A DNA stretch of 19,940 nucleotides. Origin: an uncultured Pseudomonadota bacterium. GTDB taxonomy: Bacteria; Pseudomonadota; Alphaproteobacteria; Rs-D84. Location of the stretch: NCBI GenBank assembly GCA_947306185.1, contig CAMZFU010000017.1, positions 1 to 19,940 of the forward strand, written 5' to 3'. Positions 1 to 7,150 of this stretch are shown one piece after another. The notes under the pieces are model-generated. The model ran no database searches, had not been told where the DNA came from, and was given only the letters and a program-made list of their open reading frames with translations. A program made the translations under genes and the position numbers. Numbering within the stretch: the first letter of the stretch is position 1; every line of letters starts with the position of its first letter.

Positions 1-10
1 ACCTGTGCAT
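1..10 (-). CDS. Start of next T4SS gene, probably virB9-like (partial)
   Basis: Only the first three codons (Met-His-Arg) lie in the window. The ATG at 10-8 overlaps the TAA stop of the VirB8-like gene as TAATG. It is preceded on the minus strand by an AGGGAGC ribosome-binding sequence six to twelve bases upstream. Such an overlap is typical of translational coupling inside an operon. In VirB-type systems virB9 usually follows virB8, so virB9 is the expected identity. That is inferred from gene order alone; the coding sequence itself is outside the window. Confidence 0.4.
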
Positions 11-708
11 TATTGCTCCCTATAGGAATTAAAGTTTGATATATAATACCCCAACGTTTGCGGATAAATCTCTGGGTTACGTTCAATTTGAACATAGGCG
101 ACCACATCAAATTCGCCATTTATAGTGGAACGAACGTGTGCATGTACAATCCAAGAACCGCTTGTTTCGGTAATGTTGCCGTTGGGTTTTACATATATCT
201 TGGACGGATTCACATACCAACGTTCACCAAAAGATGCCGCAGTTTGGTACAATGGAACGATATTTTTTATAAAGTTCTTGTACAAGGTGTCGTCTGTCAA
301 ACAATATAAATCACACCCAAGGTTGTTATAAAGAGTATTTTCTATACGGGTTGCGCATACCGTTTCACGGTTGCATGAGTTCCAATGTTCCGCGTTTATC
401 AGTGCATCATCAGATAATGTGAACCATTTTTCGGTAAATATTCCCGCCAAAGCCCGTTGCACAGGCATATAATACGGTTCTTGTTGTTTAACATTTTGGT
501 GTCCAACCAATTCCCAAAAACCATGCGCACCATTAACATAAATAACGAATGGTTCAATTGTACGAATCTGCTGAATCCACGGTAGGGCAAAACAAGTAAT
601 TATGATTAGCAAAAACGATACCATTATCCAAATACCAGCAGTTCGGGAAACGGCAATCCGTTTGCCCGCAGGAAACGCCGACGTATCAAAATCGTCTGGG
701 TAATCCAT
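10..708 (-). CDS. virB8: VirB8-like type IV secretion inner-membrane protein
   Basis: This 232-residue protein has the VirB8/TrbF layout: a short cytoplasmic N-terminus, one transmembrane helix at about residues 24-44, then a periplasmic domain. After the helix comes EPFVIYVN, resembling the start of the VirB8 fold. Near the C-terminus NPEIYPQTLGYYISNF resembles the family's NPxG-type strand. Length matches VirB8 proteins (about 230-240 residues). VirB8 is a bitopic assembly factor linking inner-membrane and core parts of the type IV secretion channel. The start at 708 has a strong GAGAGAGGG ribosome site. The gene follows a small VirB7-like lipoprotein gene by 33 nt and overlaps the next gene by one base, so it is the second gene of an operon running off the left edge. 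The periplasmic domain has several cysteines, which may form disulfides. The family call is good; whether it serves effector export or conjugation cannot be seen. Confidence 0.8.
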   Translation of the reverse strand: MDYPDDFDTSAFPAGKRIAVSRTAGIWIMVSFLLIIITCFALPWIQQIRTIEPFVIYVNGAHGFWELVGHQNVKQQEPYYMPVQRALAGIFTEKWFTLSDDALINAEHWNSCNRETVCATRIENTLYNNLGCDLYCLTDDTLYKNFIKNIVPLYQTAASFGERWYVNPSKIYVKPNGNITETSGSWIVHAHVRSTINGEFDVVAYVQIERNPEIYPQTLGYYISNFNSYREQ

Positions 709-741
709 ATTCCCTCTCTCTGATTAAAAAACGCGTTGTAA

Positions 742-888
742 CTATGCGCGATATACCATGATACACGCACATGGACTTAATTTCAGTTCGTTAGTATCGT
801 ATCCAACACCGACTGGTTCGCGATCATAAATCTGCCCACACCCAGCAAGTGCAATCCCTACAAACAAACCTAATATAATTTTCTTCAT
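742..888 (-). CDS. Small VirB7-like lipoprotein
   Basis: This 48-residue gene begins MKKIILGLFVGIALAGC, a textbook lipoprotein signal peptide with lipobox LAGC and the lipidated cysteine at residue 17. The mature part is only about 32 residues, with two more cysteines in SPCACIMVY. The ATG at 888 has an AGGGGGAAAGAA ribosome site just upstream and a good promoter beyond that. It lies immediately before the VirB8-like gene, the position of virB7 in VirB operons. VirB7 is a short outer-membrane lipoprotein that stabilises VirB9, in Agrobacterium through a disulfide. The cysteines here would allow a similar bond, but that is inference. Short lipoproteins diverge quickly, so the assignment rests on size, lipobox and neighbourhood rather than sequence identity. 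Stop is TAG at 744-742. Confidence 0.72.
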   Translation of the reverse strand: MKKIILGLFVGIALAGCGQIYDREPVGVGYDTNELKLSPCACIMVYRA

Positions 889-911
889 TTCTTTCCCCCT
901 GAATTATATTG

Positions 912-941
912 ATTATAAAAAAATACTGCGCGTTCGGTCAA
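912..941 (-). promoter_or_regulatory. Promoter of the virB7-virB8 operon
   Basis: On the minus strand TTGACC (941-936) and TATAAT (917-912) are separated by 18 nt, close to the sigma-70 consensus. A second TATAAT lies at 908-903. Transcription would begin just before the ribosome site at 900-893. The promoter sits between the bamA stop and the lipoprotein gene, so the secretion genes can be expressed independently of the bamA operon. Confidence 0.7.
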
Positions 942-956
942 GTGCAAATAAGCACA

Positions 957-3215
957 TTAAAATTGTGTTTCAAATGACAATAAGAATCGACGCTCGCGGT
1001 CATGTTTTCCCATCCGCAGTGGCCAACCCCAACTAAAATTCATCGGTCCCATTGGGGTATTCCAATAAATACCGACACCTGCCGAAGTACGCAAACCTTC
1101 GTCAATAATATTTGGCTGACCATGGTATGTATCTTCACGTGCAGGCGGTTTACCCAAGATACCATAATCAGTGAACACGAACCCTTTAATCTGATATTCA
1201 TCCGGAATGAATATTGGAAAATTAAGTTGGGTTGTTCCATTGATTTTCCATAATCCACCAAGTGAATATGACTGATACGCCCAATTGCGGCTTCCTACAC
1301 CTGCGATTTCAAAACCGCGCAATGATTCACCACCCAAGAAATAACGGTATACACGTGGCACATAATCGTCGCCAATCGTTTGAATATATCCGAAATCAAG
1401 TGATGTTTTCAATTGCCAACGATCATCCAGGAATTTTACCATTGCGGTTGCATCGGCACTGTAACGCATAAACGTTTCTGTGCCACCAAATCCGGTATAT
1501 GCAACACCAATGTTTCCGACCAAACCAGTATGGGTATTTTGTTCAAAATTGGTGTCCAAATTATAATATTTTAAATAGGTGCCCAGAGTATAAAGTCGAG
1601 CCTCTTGCCAACCACCACTTTGCAGGTCGTAGTTTTGATCGAATGACGCGGATAGGCGTAACGTTTGGGTCCAATGATCGGTTAATTTCCAACCCAACCG
1701 TCCCGCAACAGTCAATGAATCACGGTCATATCCAAATCCCCCAAGGTGTTTATAATTATACATTGTGTACGAAACATCAAACCCGGCGGACAATTCACGT
1801 CCAAACAGGAACGGTTCGGTAAAACTAAATAATGCTTGTTTTTGATACTGGGCAATAGAACCACGCAACTGAACGGTCTGACCACGCCCCATAAAATTGT
1901 TTTCTGTAATACCCGCATCTAGCATAAAACCATTTATGTTTGACCATCCAAATCCACCAGATAATTCGCCGGTCGGTTGTTCTTCGACCTTGATATCAAG
2001 GTTCATCATATTCGCATCGGCAATACGACTTGGGACCATTTGTACTTCTTTGAAATAACGTGTTCGCATAAGGCGTTGACGGCCCTGTTCAATAGTTTGC
2101 AACGAAAACGGGTCGCCCGCGCGCATAGGTGTTAACAGATTTATAACAGAATCAAATGTTCGCACATTTCCAAGAATGTTGATAGAATTCAAATAAATAC
2201 GATTGGTTTTCTGAATCTTGAAATTTAAATCAATGGTGTGTGTGTCATCATTTTTTGTTGGCACCGGTTCAACGTTTATAAACGCATAACCGTGGTCTGC
2301 GACAACGCCACGCAATTGCGAAATACTTGCTTCGACTTCATCAATATTATATGTGTCACCATCAGATGTTTCTAATGCATTGCGTAGTTCGCTTTCTGGA
2401 ACATCATCAAATGGGTTGTTGATACTGATTTTTCCGATTTTATATTTTTCTCCCTCATCCACAACAAATTCAACCGAATAATATTCGCGGTCTGGTGTAA
2501 ATGTTCCCTTGGCATTTTTAACCATAAAATCAACATAGCCATTACGCATATAGAATTGACGCAACATTTGTTGATCATACATAATTCGGTCTTCATCATA
2601 AACATCAAATTGCGTCAGAAAACGCCACCATCGATGTTCGCGTGATAATATTTCACCGCGCAATGTGCTATCCCTAAATTTCTTGTTGCCCGAAAAAGAA
2701 ATAGAATCGATATATGTCGGGTGTCCTTCTTTAATTTCATAAACAACATTCACACGGTTGTCATCTAATATGATTTTTTTAGGGCTAATTTTTGTACCAA
2801 AGAAACCTTTGCGTTGATATACGGTTAACATACGCGTAACGTCCGCACCAACCACCGATTCATCAAACGCCGAACGTTCGGATATTTTTATTTCTTTTTT
2901 CAAATCATCGGTTGAAATTTCGTCATTACCTTCGACAGTTACCATATTTACGATTGGGGCCTCGGTAATATTTATTTTAAGGATATTACCAGACATCTGA
3001 ACCGATACTTTGGAAAAATAGCCACTTTCTTGCAACTTTTTTGCGATAACATTTGCCCGTTCATCATTAACATTATCGCCAACCTTTACTTCGGCAAGGA
3101 TGCGCACTGATTCCACATCCATACGTTTGTTACCTGTAACATCAATACGCGAAACCGTCGCCGCATTCGCGACACCGGTAACAAACGCAGTAATAATAAA
3201 CAATAATTTTTTCAT
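957..3215 (-). CDS. bamA: Outer membrane protein assembly factor BamA
   Basis: BamA is the outer-membrane Omp85 insertase that folds beta-barrel proteins. The 752-residue product starts with an 18-residue signal peptide ending VANA. It continues with a POTRA-repeat periplasmic region to about residue 345, and ends in a barrel (about 370-752). The barrel carries the Omp85 signature GGESLRGF around residue 635, whose RGF corresponds to the conserved VRGF/Y motif, and it closes with the terminal phenylalanine expected of barrel proteins (SFETQF). Length is slightly below the 770-810 typical of proteobacterial BamA. The ATG overlaps the rseP stop as ATGA (3215-3212), so the two are translationally coupled. 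The rseP-bamA order is widely conserved. Downstream, the usual skp/lpxD/fabZ genes are replaced by a type IV secretion cluster. Identity is secure. Confidence 0.96.
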   Translation of the reverse strand: MKKLLFIITAFVTGVANAATVSRIDVTGNKRMDVESVRILAEVKVGDNVNDERANVIAKKLQESGYFSKVSVQMSGNILKINITEAPIVNMVTVEGNDEISTDDLKKEIKISERSAFDESVVGADVTRMLTVYQRKGFFGTKISPKKIILDDNRVNVVYEIKEGHPTYIDSISFSGNKKFRDSTLRGEILSREHRWWRFLTQFDVYDEDRIMYDQQMLRQFYMRNGYVDFMVKNAKGTFTPDREYYSVEFVVDEGEKYKIGKISINNPFDDVPESELRNALETSDGDTYNIDEVEASISQLRGVVADHGYAFINVEPVPTKNDDTHTIDLNFKIQKTNRIYLNSINILGNVRTFDSVINLLTPMRAGDPFSLQTIEQGRQRLMRTRYFKEVQMVPSRIADANMMNLDIKVEEQPTGELSGGFGWSNINGFMLDAGITENNFMGRGQTVQLRGSIAQYQKQALFSFTEPFLFGRELSAGFDVSYTMYNYKHLGGFGYDRDSLTVAGRLGWKLTDHWTQTLRLSASFDQNYDLQSGGWQEARLYTLGTYLKYYNLDTNFEQNTHTGLVGNIGVAYTGFGGTETFMRYSADATAMVKFLDDRWQLKTSLDFGYIQTIGDDYVPRVYRYFLGGESLRGFEIAGVGSRNWAYQSYSLGGLWKINGTTQLNFPIFIPDEYQIKGFVFTDYGILGKPPAREDTYHGQPNIIDEGLRTSAGVGIYWNTPMGPMNFSWGWPLRMGKHDRERRFLLSFETQF

Positions 3216-4267
3216 AACCCAAACACCCGCGCAATATCATTCCACATTGTTAAAGCAAAAACAAATGCCAAGAATACCCATCCGCATACAATCACAATCT
3301 CCATACCTTTGCCCCCAAGTTTCTTTCTGGTTACACCTTCGATGAGTAAAATCAACAAATATCCACCGTCCAGTACAGGTAATGGTAACAAGTTTATCAC
3401 ACCAAGGTTTACCGATAACAACGCGATAATAGACAACAACGCAAAGAATCCAATCGACATTGCCTGGCCAGATATTTGCGCGATGGTAATAAATGACCCT
3501 AATTGTTTTGCCGAACGGTCACCAGTAATGATTTGTTTTAGCACAGTTAACAAAGTTTTCGATTGATAGTATGTTTCACGTGCCCCAGAATATATCGCAC
3601 CAAAGAAACCCTTCTTGCGAAATTCGGTTTTACTACCGTCGGCGACAAGTCCCCACCGTTCCGCCGGTGCAATTTTAACACTAATCACATCATTATCACG
3701 CGCTATTTCAACGTTGGCATCGTGCATACCAGTTAATTCTTTGGCAATAACCAATTCACCCCAATTGGTAATCTTTTCGCCATTTATTTTAACAACGGTA
3801 TCCCCCGATTTTATGCCAGCTTGGAATGCGGCACTGCCTTGGATAACCTGGCCGATTACGGGCAATTGAACGGTGCGTGGTTTGAACATAAAAATGGATG
3901 AATATATCGCCCACGCCAAGATAAAATTCATAAACACACCGGCACCAATAATTATAAATTGTTTCCATGCGGGCGCCGATAAATAATGTCCAACCTTCTT
4001 ATTCTTTGGTAGTTCTTTGTACTTTTTACGATTGAACATATCTTCTTGCCCATAAATAGACACATACCCTCCCAATGGTAAACACGCAATTTTCCATACA
4101 GTTCCACGCCTGTCATGCCATTTTACAATTGCGGGGCCAAACCCAATAGAAAACGCATCAACGCGGACGCCCGCCCATCGTGCCGCCAAAAAATGCCCCA
4201 GTTCGTGTATGAAAACAACAACCCCCAAAACAATCAACAACGCGACAATGGTCATAATAGTATGCAT
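3212..4267 (-). CDS. rseP: Site-2 zinc metalloprotease RseP
   Basis: RseP cuts transmembrane anti-sigma factors and signal-peptide remnants inside the inner membrane. The 351-residue protein has the zinc motif HELGH at residues 21-25 in the first membrane helix. A PDZ domain follows at roughly 120-205 (GSAAFQAGIKSGDTVVKING). The second catalytic motif LPLPVLDGG has its Asp near residue 300, in the third of about four helices. It has one PDZ domain rather than the two of E. coli RseP, which accounts for the shorter length (E. coli about 450) and is common in alphaproteobacteria. The start at 4267 follows a purine-rich GGAAGGGGG ribosome site. An in-frame ATG four codons later is less well placed. 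It lies 22 nt after cdsA and overlaps bamA by 4 nt. dxr, often between cdsA and rseP, is not here. Confidence 0.95.
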   Translation of the reverse strand: MHTIMTIVALLIVLGVVVFIHELGHFLAARWAGVRVDAFSIGFGPAIVKWHDRRGTVWKIACLPLGGYVSIYGQEDMFNRKKYKELPKNKKVGHYLSAPAWKQFIIIGAGVFMNFILAWAIYSSIFMFKPRTVQLPVIGQVIQGSAAFQAGIKSGDTVVKINGEKITNWGELVIAKELTGMHDANVEIARDNDVISVKIAPAERWGLVADGSKTEFRKKGFFGAIYSGARETYYQSKTLLTVLKQIITGDRSAKQLGSFITIAQISGQAMSIGFFALLSIIALLSVNLGVINLLPLPVLDGGYLLILLIEGVTRKKLGGKGMEIVIVCGWVFLAFVFALTMWNDIARVFGL

Positions 4268-4289
4268 CTCTATATCCCCCTTCCTTTCT

Positions 4290-4940
4290 TTACATTATTA
4301 CATAGAGCATTAGTGGCAGTATATAAATCCAACCGTCAAAACGGTCAATTATGCCACCGTGTTTTCCAAGAATATTACTGAAATCTTTGATTTTCATTTT
4401 ACGCTTAATAAAACTTGCGGTTAAATCGCCATATTGGGACAACAATGATATACTAATGCCAATCCATACTAATTGTGGCGAAAAAGATTTCAAGAACATA
4501 TGGCCGTACATCACGGATGCCAATGTTCCACAAACCACACCAAAAATTTGACCAGTCCATGTTTTATTTTCTGATATTTTTTCCCACAATTTATCGCCAC
4601 CAAATATTTTACCAAAAAACCACGCACCAATATCGGCGGCACATACGATAACCAAAATCATTAGGATAATCATTGGTCGGCGTCCAATGGTCATCAATGA
4701 TACAAAATCAAGTCCCAATAATGCCAAGAACCCAATAAATAATACAAGGTTTTTGCCACTAAACATCACATCACGTGGCGCCTTCCACATGCACGAAATG
4801 AATTCAAAAATCATCCATGCACCGACGATTAAACTTAACCAATATACCGCCGAAACACCATGGCGTTCCAACCACGCAGCAATAATTGCCAATAAAATTA
4901 GACACGAGGCAACAATCACCCTATTTGCTGTTTCTGACAT
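4290..4940 (-). CDS. cdsA: Phosphatidate cytidylyltransferase CdsA
   Basis: CdsA makes CDP-diacylglycerol from CTP and phosphatidic acid, the branch point for bacterial phospholipids, in the inner membrane. The 216-residue product is strongly hydrophobic with about six membrane helices. It ends with the family signature, seen as SFIKRKMKIKDF, then GKHGGIIDRFDG; the metal-binding DRFDG starts near residue 199. The family pattern has PGHGG, here GKHGG, so the proline is replaced. It is shorter than the common 260-285 residues, mainly at the N-terminus, which suggests fewer helices. AGGA lies eight bases before the ATG at 4940. Only 3 nt separate it from uppS, and rseP follows. Identity rests on the signature and on the uppS-cdsA-rseP order. 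Confidence 0.93.
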   Translation of the reverse strand: MSETANRVIVASCLILLAIIAAWLERHGVSAVYWLSLIVGAWMIFEFISCMWKAPRDVMFSGKNLVLFIGFLALLGLDFVSLMTIGRRPMIILMILVIVCAADIGAWFFGKIFGGDKLWEKISENKTWTGQIFGVVCGTLASVMYGHMFLKSFSPQLVWIGISISLLSQYGDLTASFIKRKMKIKDFSNILGKHGGIIDRFDGWIYILPLMLYVIM

Positions 4941-4943
4941 TTT

Positions 4944-5711
4944 TTATCCTATTTTTTTCTTTTGCCCGGAATAATTTGCCTTTTTGCCCCCACCGAAACG
5001 ACGGTCGCGTTTTGCATATTCATCCAACACAAATTGCCACAACCTTTCAGATTTTACCAAATCTGGCCAATGTTCGGGGACAAACAGTAATTCTGCATAA
5101 GCCAATTTCCATAGCAAAAAGTTAGAAATTCTGAATTCATTACTTGTTCTTACCATTAAATCCACAGGTAACAATTCGCCGGTATCCAAAAAGGTTTCAA
5201 ATGTTTCACGTGTAACAGATTTGCCTTCGGCGATTGCATCATTCACCGCATTTATGATTTCATCTTGACCACCATAGTTTAACGCAAATACAACGGTGCC
5301 AGCGGTGTTTTCTGCGGATTCTGCCTCTAATTTATCGCACATATTGGCAAGTTTCTTTGGCAGTTTTTCGCGCGACCCAATAACCCGGTAACGCAGGTTC
5401 TTTTCTAATGCGTGTTTAAGATTTTTCTTTAATTCCGAATAGAACAAATCCATAAGAAAATCTACTTCTTCTTTGGACCGGTTCCAATTTTCTGTCGAGA
5501 AAATAAAGAAAGTTACCGTTGTAACACCACGCGCAATGAACCAATCCACCAATGTTTCAAAGTTCGCGATACCGGCTCTGTGCCCCATCAACGGGGGCAG
5601 ACCACGTGCCTCGGCCCAGCGACGATTTCCATCACATATGAACGCAATGTGTCCTGGAACGCGCGCTTGTGTGGGTTGTATGACAGATTTCTTTTTGAAT
5701 AATTTGAACAT
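4944..5711 (-). CDS. uppS: Undecaprenyl diphosphate synthase UppS
   Basis: UppS is the cytosolic cis-prenyltransferase that extends farnesyl-PP to the C55 carrier lipid needed for peptidoglycan and surface polysaccharides. The 255-residue protein matches the family length (E. coli 253). It carries HIAFICDGNRRWA with the catalytic Asp at residue 27. The diphosphate-binding motif RTSNEFRISNF follows at 188-198; the family usually has RTSGEQRLSNF, so Gly-Glu is Asn-Glu here while both arginines and the serine are kept. The C-terminal ELLFVPEHWPDL segment is also standard. The ATG at 5711 has only a modest GGTG ribosome site. It lies 38 nt after frr and 3 nt before cdsA, so it is the second gene of the envelope operon. 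Confidence 0.95.
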   Translation of the reverse strand: MFKLFKKKSVIQPTQARVPGHIAFICDGNRRWAEARGLPPLMGHRAGIANFETLVDWFIARGVTTVTFFIFSTENWNRSKEEVDFLMDLFYSELKKNLKHALEKNLRYRVIGSREKLPKKLANMCDKLEAESAENTAGTVVFALNYGGQDEIINAVNDAIAEGKSVTRETFETFLDTGELLPVDLMVRTSNEFRISNFLLWKLAYAELLFVPEHWPDLVKSERLWQFVLDEYAKRDRRFGGGKKANYSGQKKKIG

Positions 5712-5749
5712 TTTTACACCGATATTTTAGGTTAAACCTTTTACCAAAC

Positions 5750-6310
5750 TTATACAGACATAATGTCTGCTTCTTTTTGCTTGGCAATAGAATCAACTTC
5801 GGCCGCACGCGCATCAAAAATTTTTTGTATGTCCCCTTCGTATGTGCGTTGATCATCTTCGGATATTTCTTTATCTGTTACCGCGCGTTTGATTTTGCCC
5901 ATGGCATCTTGGCGGATATTACGCATAGAAATCTTGGCTTCTTCGGCATATTTACCGGCAACCTTGGTCAATTCTTTGCGACGTTCTTCGGTAAGTGGCG
6001 GCATATTAAGGCGGATAACTGCACCAGCGCTCATTGGGTTTAACCCCAGACCAGATTCCCGAATCGCCTTTTCGATGGCGCCAACATTTGACATATCCCA
6101 TACTGTTACGGACAATGTCCGATTATCCGGGGTTGACACGGTTGCCAATTGGTTCAATGGCATATCAGAACCATATGTGTTAACGCGCACCCCATCCAAC
6201 AAGTGAACCGACGCACGACCAGTACGCAAGCCGGCATATTCGTTGTGCAAAACTTCGATTGTTTGGGCAGTTTTTTGTTCTATTTCGTTTTTTAGAGATT
6301 GAATATCCAT
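5750..6310 (-). CDS. frr: Ribosome recycling factor
   Basis: This factor splits post-termination ribosomes together with EF-G. The 186-residue protein fits the family length of about 185. It has the hallmark segment YAGLRTGRASVHLLDGVRV near the N-terminus, NQLATVSTPDNRTL after it, and the RKELTKVAGKYAEEAKISMR helix later. An upstream in-frame GTG at 6319 overlaps the ribosome site AAGGAG (6324-6319), so the ATG at 6310, eight bases after that site, is the real start. It opens the frr-uppS-cdsA-rseP-bamA cluster. The usual upstream partners pyrH and tsf are not adjacent; a tRNA-Ala gene diverges from it instead. Confidence 0.96.
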   Translation of the reverse strand: MDIQSLKNEIEQKTAQTIEVLHNEYAGLRTGRASVHLLDGVRVNTYGSDMPLNQLATVSTPDNRTLSVTVWDMSNVGAIEKAIRESGLGLNPMSAGAVIRLNMPPLTEERRKELTKVAGKYAEEAKISMRNIRQDAMGKIKRAVTDKEISEDDQRTYEGDIQKIFDARAAEVDSIAKQKEADIMSV

Positions 6311-6318
6311 ATATAACA

Positions 6319-6324
6319 CTCCTT
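6319..6324 (-). promoter_or_regulatory. Ribosome-binding site deciding the frr start
   Basis: AAGGAG on the minus strand lies 8 nt before the ATG at 6310. It overlaps the alternative GTG at 6319-6317, which rules out the longer reading frame. Confidence 0.75.
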
Positions 6325-6328
6325 GAAT

Positions 6329-6343
6329 CTAATCGCAGATTAG
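6329..6343. repeat. Small perfect inverted repeat in the frr leader
   Basis: CTAATC and GATTAG form a perfect 6-bp inverted repeat around GCA. It overlaps the candidate frr -10 box and lies 4 nt before the frr ribosome site. It could be an operator or a short 5' UTR hairpin. No function can be assigned from sequence alone. Confidence 0.3.
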
Positions 6344-6366
6344 CAAATATATTTGACATTTGGCAA
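6337..6366 (-). promoter_or_regulatory. Candidate promoter of the frr operon
   Basis: On the minus strand TTGCCA (6366-6361) and TAATCT (6342-6337) are separated by 18 nt. The -10 box is a weak match. It lies back to back with the tRNA promoter, sharing the same 30 bases. No better minus-strand candidate is visible before frr. Confidence 0.4.
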
Positions 6367-6381
6367 GAAGAAATATAAAAT
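6353..6381 (+). promoter_or_regulatory. Promoter of tRNA-Ala
   Basis: TTGACA (6353-6358) is a perfect -35 box, followed 17 nt later by TAAAAT (6376-6381). The predicted start around 6388 is a few bases before the mature tRNA at 6395. This is one of the best consensus promoters in the window, as expected for a stable RNA gene. Confidence 0.75.
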
Positions 6382-6394
6382 ACCTTTCCGAAAT

Positions 6395-6470
6395 GGGGTT
6401 GTAGCTCAGTTGGTAGAGCACTTGCATGGCATGCAAGGGGTCGTCGGTTCGAGTCCGATCAGCTCCACCA
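6395..6470 (+). tRNA. tRNA-Ala (anticodon GGC)
   Basis: The 76-nt cloverleaf is complete. GGGGTTG at 6395-6401 pairs with CAGCTCC before the discriminator A, allowing two G-U pairs. The D arm contains AGCTCAGTTGGTAGAGC. The anticodon stem CTTGC/GCAAG encloses ATGGCAT, giving anticodon GGC for GCC/GCU alanine codons. The T arm carries GGTTCGAGTCC. The 3' CCA is encoded. It is flanked by its own promoter and terminator, so it is a single-gene transcription unit. Confidence 0.97.
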
Positions 6471-6478
6471 GATTTTTT

Positions 6479-6501
6479 AACGTCCAGATGGGCGTTTTTA
6501 T
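6479..6501 (+). terminator. Rho-independent terminator after tRNA-Ala
   Basis: AACGTCC (6479-6485) pairs with GGGCGTT (6490-6496) around loop AGAT, with one G-U pair. A T-rich run follows. It ends the tRNA transcript 9 nt after CCA. The stem is a variant of the two hairpins at 17401 and 18761. Confidence 0.8.
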
Positions 6502-6508
6502 TTTTGGT

Positions 6509-6538
6509 TTGATTTTTTTGTAGGTTATAAATTATAAT
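6509..6538 (+). promoter_or_regulatory. Promoter of the histidine-phosphatase gene, leaderless
   Basis: TTGATT (6509-6514) and TATAAT (6533-6538) are separated by 18 nt. Only 6 nt lie between the -10 box and the ATG at 6545, so transcription should start at or next to the A of the ATG. No ribosome-binding sequence is present, consistent with a leaderless mRNA. Confidence 0.6.
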
Positions 6539-6544
6539 CACCCT

Positions 6545-7150
6545 ATGTTGTATCTAACAAGGCATACAGAAACGGATGGAAATCGTGCAAATATAATCCA
6601 AGGCACGGACGATAGTTTCGTACTAAACGAAACAGGTAAGGCCCAGGCGGTCACGGCTGCCGAAAAATTAAAACGGTTCAATATTGAAAAAATAGTTTCG
6701 TCGGATTTAACCCGGGCAAAACAAACCGCCGAAATCATCAAAGATATATTGAATGTAACCGTTGAATACGATCCGCGCCTGCGCGAATATGATTTTGGTC
6801 GGTTAAATGGGTGGTCCAAGGGGGCAATTGAACCGACAATGATGGGGCTATTCATTTCAAATCCAACCGTCCCAGAATTTAATGCCGAATCGTTTGATAA
6901 CGCCTTTACACGTGTTGGAAATTTCTTAAACACCCAAGATTATGCCAAAAATACATTGGTCGTAACACACAGTAATATTTTATATTTTATGATGTGTTAT
7001 CTGGAAAATAAGAAAAGATTTGATGTGTTCTCTTACTTGGATAAAAGTCAGAAAATTAAAGTAAATAATGGTGATATTTTACGGCTTCGTAACTTAGAAT
7101 CAGACATAAAAATACTTAGAAAGGTAAATTTCTGTAAAGTGAAGCATTAA
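6545..7150 (+). CDS. Histidine phosphatase family protein (phosphoglycerate mutase-like)
   Basis: The 201-residue protein has the histidine phosphatase layout. The N-terminal LTRHTET holds the phospho-accepting His at residue 7 (family RHGET, here RHTET). LNETGKAQA and SSDLTRAKQTAEII follow. REYDFGRLNGW supplies the acidic residue, and VVTHSNILYFM gives the second catalytic His (family SHG). Members act on phosphosugars, alpha-ribazole phosphate, nucleotides or phosphoproteins. The substrate cannot be told from sequence, so a specific name such as cobC or gpmB is not justified. The start at 6545 follows a consensus -10 box by 6 nt and has no ribosome site, so the transcript is probably leaderless. 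Its stop overlaps the stop of the convergent antiporter gene by 4 nt. Confidence 0.85.
   Translation: MLYLTRHTETDGNRANIIQGTDDSFVLNETGKAQAVTAAEKLKRFNIEKIVSSDLTRAKQTAEIIKDILNVTVEYDPRLREYDFGRLNGWSKGAIEPTMMGLFISNPTVPEFNAESFDNAFTRVGNFLNTQDYAKNTLVVTHSNILYFMMCYLENKKRFDVFSYLDKSQKIKVNNGDILRLRNLESDIKILRKVNFCKVKH

Noticed and set aside
941..957. GTGC/GCAC hairpin after bamA as a terminator.
   Set aside because: Only four base pairs and no T-run directly after it; too weak to call.
6329..6541. Minus-strand 70-codon frame across the tRNA-Ala gene.
   Set aside because: It runs antisense through a complete tRNA and its terminator; coding is implausible.
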